Assembly (NCBI GenBank): GCA_016712225.1
Contig: JADJRL010000003.1
Span: 2,307,501-2,371,500 of the forward strand
Direction: 5' to 3'
From: Candidatus Defluviibacterium haderslevense
GTDB lineage: Bacteria > Bacteroidota > Bacteroidia > Chitinophagales > Saprospiraceae
Length of the DNA: 64,000 bases
Part shown: positions 61,748 to 64,000 of the stretch, in pieces
Layout of the letters: every line of letters starts with the position of its first letter
Position numbering within the stretch: position 1 is the first letter of the stretch
Made by a program: the position numbers and the translations under genes
Notes under the pieces: generated by a model
What the model saw: only the letters and a program-made list of their open reading frames with translations
What the model was told of the DNA's origin: nothing
The model's database searches: none

Positions 61748-61880
61748 CGCTAACGTATTTGAGATTAATGCAGGCAGAGCATTTCGATAACTGCCAAAGG
61801 CAAAAACCTTAAGCCAAATTTACAACATTTTCTGGAATGAAAAATGAATTGCTCTGCTTGTATTAATCTCATGTTAATGA
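61748..61880 (-). repeat. attC site (near-identical to 58668-58801)
   Basis: CGCTAAC and GTTAATG. Same arms as 58668 with few base differences. The stop codon of the next gene (61874) lies in the right core. Confidence 0.9.
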
Positions 61881-62683
61881 TAGTTACTTTTGAAATTTAC
61901 TATTTCATTTAACTTTATAAACTCAGATTGTTTTAATTTATTCTTTTGGTATAATACAATATTACCTTTGGAGCTATTAATATTACAAAAATATTCGTTT
62001 GTAATTGTATCTAGCATATTGTTTTCCCATTTCTTTTGATATTTTAGGTCTAAATTGCCAAAATTATTCCAAACTCCAATCCAAAAAACACCCCATTCAT
62101 CTCCGGCATCTCCACCAATTGATTTACCTACTATAAAGTTATTATTGTTATAATAGAATATGGTATCAATGAACGAATAACCAATACTTGCTAATAAGTA
62201 TTTATTAATAGTAGTGAAATACTGGTAGTGCGTTGAGTCGATCTTTTCTAATAGAATAAATAGAGTTCCTTTTGTTTCAAAACCATTATCATTCATGTAT
62301 GCCACGAACTTATTGCTATTTAATTGATACTGTTTCATGCGCCTTTCTTCATCAATGAAGCAAATTGATATTGAATCGTTAATATATTCATTTAAATAAT
62401 CGCGTTTTTTGAACCTATATCGTAAAGAATTAGTGTCAAGACTATAACATATTGTATCAAAATTATATCGCTTTAATAATATTTGGAATAAATTTAAACT
62501 GTCAATTGATAAAATCATGCCTTTAGATAATGCTTTCCATTCACTACTATCAATTATTAAAGGCACCTTTGTTTCTGAGAGTGAATCTTGAACGTATGAA
62601 GTTTCTATACACCAATCTTTTTCAATTGATTTAGTTTTGCAACTAATCATAAGTATGAAACAAAAAGCCTGTAGTATCTTCAT
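61874..62683 (-). CDS. Lipoprotein of unknown function
   Basis: 269 residues from MKILQAFCF; the longer frame upstream runs through the attC and is discarded. Lipobox CFILMISCKTKS (Cys about 15). Middle part rich in aromatic and acidic residues (YFTTINKYLLASIGYSF, GGDAGDEWGVFWIGVWNN). No family recognised. The TAA stop lies inside the attC. Confidence 0.7.
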   Translation of the reverse strand: MKILQAFCFILMISCKTKSIEKDWCIETSYVQDSLSETKVPLIIDSSEWKALSKGMILSIDSLNLFQILLKRYNFDTICYSLDTNSLRYRFKKRDYLNEYINDSISICFIDEERRMKQYQLNSNKFVAYMNDNGFETKGTLFILLEKIDSTHYQYFTTINKYLLASIGYSFIDTIFYYNNNNFIVGKSIGGDAGDEWGVFWIGVWNNFGNLDLKYQKKWENNMLDTITNEYFCNINSSKGNIVLYQKNKLKQSEFIKLNEIVNFKSNYH

Positions 62684-62694
62684 TTTGTAATTGT

Positions 62695-62827
62695 CATTAA
62701 CGTTTTGCAGATTTGCGATGGGCGGGATTTCTACCACCAAACTTCATACGTAAAACTGAACTATTGTCTTGCACAAAAGTGTCTGCGAAGCACGAAACCC
62801 CGCCTATTGCAAATGTGCTGTTATAGC
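62695..62827 (-). repeat. attC site
   Basis: CATTAACG and GTTATAG; arms TTTTGCAGATTTGCGATGGGC and CCCCGCCTATTGCAAATGTGC. Family of 61008. Ends 12 bp before the stop of the lipoprotein gene. Confidence 0.9.
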
Positions 62828-62838
62828 CAGTTTTTCTG

Positions 62839-63195
62839 TTAGTCATTACACCTTACTTCAATTACCTTGCTGCTCAATGTGTCAAAATGAATGTTCAAAG
62901 CGAAAGGCCAAATTCCTCCCCAGCCAAATGGACCTGTTGTTTTACCAATGTCGACTTGATAACTGAAATTTCCGGTTGTATCTCCTTGGTCACCCAATAA
63001 ACTTAACACTTCACTTTTTGATTTGTTAATTAGTATGTTGTCATCTATAATATTTTCCACCATTTTTCCTCGAGTTCTAATATCTCCTTGAAGCCATTCT
63101 TCCCTATTAAATTTTAAGTTTTCAGTTTGTTTGTCCTGTCTGCATCCAATAACAATAAAAAATAAAGGTAAAATAAAAGTCAAGTTTATTTTCAT
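62839..63195 (-). CDS. Small lipoprotein, BamE/SmpA-like
   Basis: 118 residues; lipobox PLFFIVIGCRQDK (Cys about 18). The stretch ILINKSKSEVLSLLGDQGDTTGNFSYQVDIG has the spacing of SmpA/BamE folds (INxSKxxVLxLLG). Its start overlaps the end of the upstream gene (63192) by 4 bp, so the two are translationally coupled in one cassette. Confidence 0.65.
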   Translation of the reverse strand: MKINLTFILPLFFIVIGCRQDKQTENLKFNREEWLQGDIRTRGKMVENIIDDNILINKSKSEVLSLLGDQGDTTGNFSYQVDIGKTTGPFGWGGIWPFALNIHFDTLSSKVIEVRCND

Positions 63196-63599
63196 TGTCC
63201 GTGAAGTTTGTTTTCAGTTTTAATAATTTTCACTGGGTTTGTGTTGTCAATGCTGTCAAGTTGAGCTTGAAACTTAGTCCACCAACCTTTACCATATTTG
63301 CTTTCCAAGTTGTAAGCCATTTTCCTATTGTAATATTCTGTCCCATTGATAATTTCGGTGGACATTTTGCAACCGTATAAATAAAAGTCAAAGCCGTAGG
63401 AGTTTGCTAAATGTTGTTTTTGTTCGAAGTTCAATGGCATTTCCCCAATTTCAGCAATTTGAATTTTTCCATTTTTTATGTCTTGTCGAGCTGCCCAAAA
63501 GTTGAAAGGCGTAAAAAGTCCGAACGCAAAACGAAGTCCTAAATACAGTCCACCAAGTAGTAGAATTGTCAAAAGTCCGAATGTGATTTTTCGTTTCAA
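63192..63599 (-). CDS. Small protein with N-terminal membrane helix, unknown
   Basis: 135 residues; a hydrophobic N-terminus (about 5-25) anchors or exports it. ARQDIKNGKIQIAEIGEMP, a motif seen in hypothetical Bacteroidota proteins, and YGKGWWTKFQAQLDSIDN follow. No function recognised. Co-transcribed with the lipoprotein that follows. Confidence 0.6.
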   Translation of the reverse strand: MKRKITFGLLTILLLGGLYLGLRFAFGLFTPFNFWAARQDIKNGKIQIAEIGEMPLNFEQKQHLANSYGFDFYLYGCKMSTEIINGTEYYNRKMAYNLESKYGKGWWTKFQAQLDSIDNTNPVKIIKTENKLHGQ

Positions 63600-63641
63600 T
63601 TTTCCGTTTCTGTCGTTTGTTTGGTGTCGTCCTAAAATTGG

Positions 63642-63775
63642 CTATAACGTTTTTGGGCTTGGCGAAGGTGGGGGTTAAAAAGTACCAAAGTTCAAATTTA
63701 GCACAAAAGCTAATAGAAAGTACAAGTGCTCAATTTAGCACTAAAGCCCCACTTTTGCCAAACCCATGTTACCTG
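63642..63775 (-). repeat. attC site
   Basis: CTATAACG and GTTACCT; arms TTTGGGCTTGGCGAAGGTGGGG and CCCCACTTTTGCCAAACCC are nearly perfect complements; centre CAAATTTAGCACAAAAGC. Confidence 0.9.
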
Positions 63776-63785
63776 CTGGCCTTTT

Positions 63786-64000
63786 TCAGATTTCTCTTTT
63801 AAGTTTTTTAATAATGTCATCAAATGCAATATTACTCCAATCCTTTTTCCATTCGGTTCTAAAGTCAATGTCATTAGAGTCGGGTTTATCAGTTAAGTCT
63901 TTAATTCTTACTATTGTCGGAATTGGGATACAATCTCCAATAATTAATGCCTCTTGTCTTTCAAGAACTGGCAATGTGTCTGTAATTGCACTTACACTAT
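63786..64000 (-). CDS. C-terminal end of a HerA-like ATPase (cut by window edge)
   Basis: About 71 codons are visible and the frame is open to the window edge, so the gene start lies beyond 64000. LPVLERQEALIIGDCIPIPTIVRI is typical in order and spacing of the final strands of HerA/DUF87-type ATPases, which in defence islands work with SIR2, nuclease or DUF4297 partners. The end WSNIAFDDIIKKLKREI is a helical tail. Whether a partner gene precedes it cannot be seen. Confidence 0.5.
   Translation of the reverse strand, partial: SVSAITDTLPVLERQEALIIGDCIPIPTIVRIKDLTDKPDSNDIDFRTEWKKDWSNIAFDDIIKKLKREI

Larger units (their letters stand above)
34399..64000 (-). mobile_element. Chromosomal integron cassette array (integrase not in window)
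   Basis: About 29.6 kb in which one gene, or a tight pair, alternates with imperfect inverted repeats mostly 120-140 bp long with cores nnnTAACG at the left and GTTAnnG at the right. These are the inverse-core and core ends expected of attC sites. Nearly all genes are minus strand, each ending within a few to 50 bp of a repeat on its left, and five confident stop codons (48127, 52996, 58795, 61874 and their like) lie inside the core. Cargo (toxin-antitoxin, VOC, DinB, methyltransferase, defence genes, many unknowns) is typical of sedentary integrons. The array continues past the right edge. Confidence 0.85.

Noticed and set aside
61874..62740. Start at 62740 for the lipoprotein
   Set aside because: The first 19 codons read through the attC site; the ATG at 62683 begins a proper lipoprotein signal.
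34399..64000. CRISPR array
   Set aside because: Repeats are about 130 bp, diverge from each other and alternate with whole genes; there are no short identical repeats or spacers and no cas genes.
34399..64000. Insertion sequences or a transposon
   Set aside because: No transposase or target-site duplications were seen; the repeats do not flank one unit but recur between all genes.

Overview
The window reads as chromosome from an AT-rich member of the Bacteroidota, probably a Saprospiraceae- or Flavobacteriia-like lineage. The reasons are: proteins with type IX secretion C-terminal sorting domains, TonB-dependent receptors with carboxypeptidase-like leader domains, lipoprotein boxes of the SC-N/D type, TAnnTTTG-type -7 promoter elements, and starts that lack Shine-Dalgarno sequences.

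Positions 1-34,380 are mostly ordinary chromosome. They hold two 2-oxoacid dehydrogenase E2 genes (one without the E3-binding domain), a GHMP kinase, an M3 oligopeptidase, a secreted beta-helix/M23 fusion, an OmpA-family protein, cinA, a four-gene DUF4956 / membrane-fusion / TolC-like / outer-membrane-barrel operon, mnmG, tRNA-Val(GAC), a TerC protein, a haem-uptake-like locus (AraC regulator, TonB receptor, HmuY-like lipoprotein), and single housekeeping or secreted genes up to an SRPBCC protein.

From about 34.4 kb to the right edge the architecture changes completely. Some 24 clear and a few decayed imperfect inverted repeats, mostly 120-140 bp, lie between genes. Each typically begins near nnnTAACG and ends near GTTAnnG, and its two arms can fold on each other. 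Nearly all genes between them are on the minus strand. Each unit is one small gene, or a pair such as toxin-antitoxin, followed closely by a repeat, and several stop codons lie inside the repeat core. This is the layout of a large chromosomal (sedentary) integron: gene cassettes with attC sites. No integrase is visible. From cassette orientation it should lie beyond the right edge, making the left end the older end, which fits the decayed sites, pseudogenes and multi-gene blocks found there.

Cassette cargo includes HicBA and HigBA toxin-antitoxin pairs, a TIR-SIR2 fusion that is probably an NAD-consuming anti-phage effector, the end of a HerA-like ATPase, a two-domain ArsA ATPase, a methyltransferase, VOC, DinB, cupin, SRPBCC and YdeI-type small proteins, hydrolases, an S41 peptidase, three related beta-propeller lipoproteins sharing an SCNGQ lipobox, and several unrecognised lipoproteins. 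All functions are inferred by reading protein motifs; no database search was possible.
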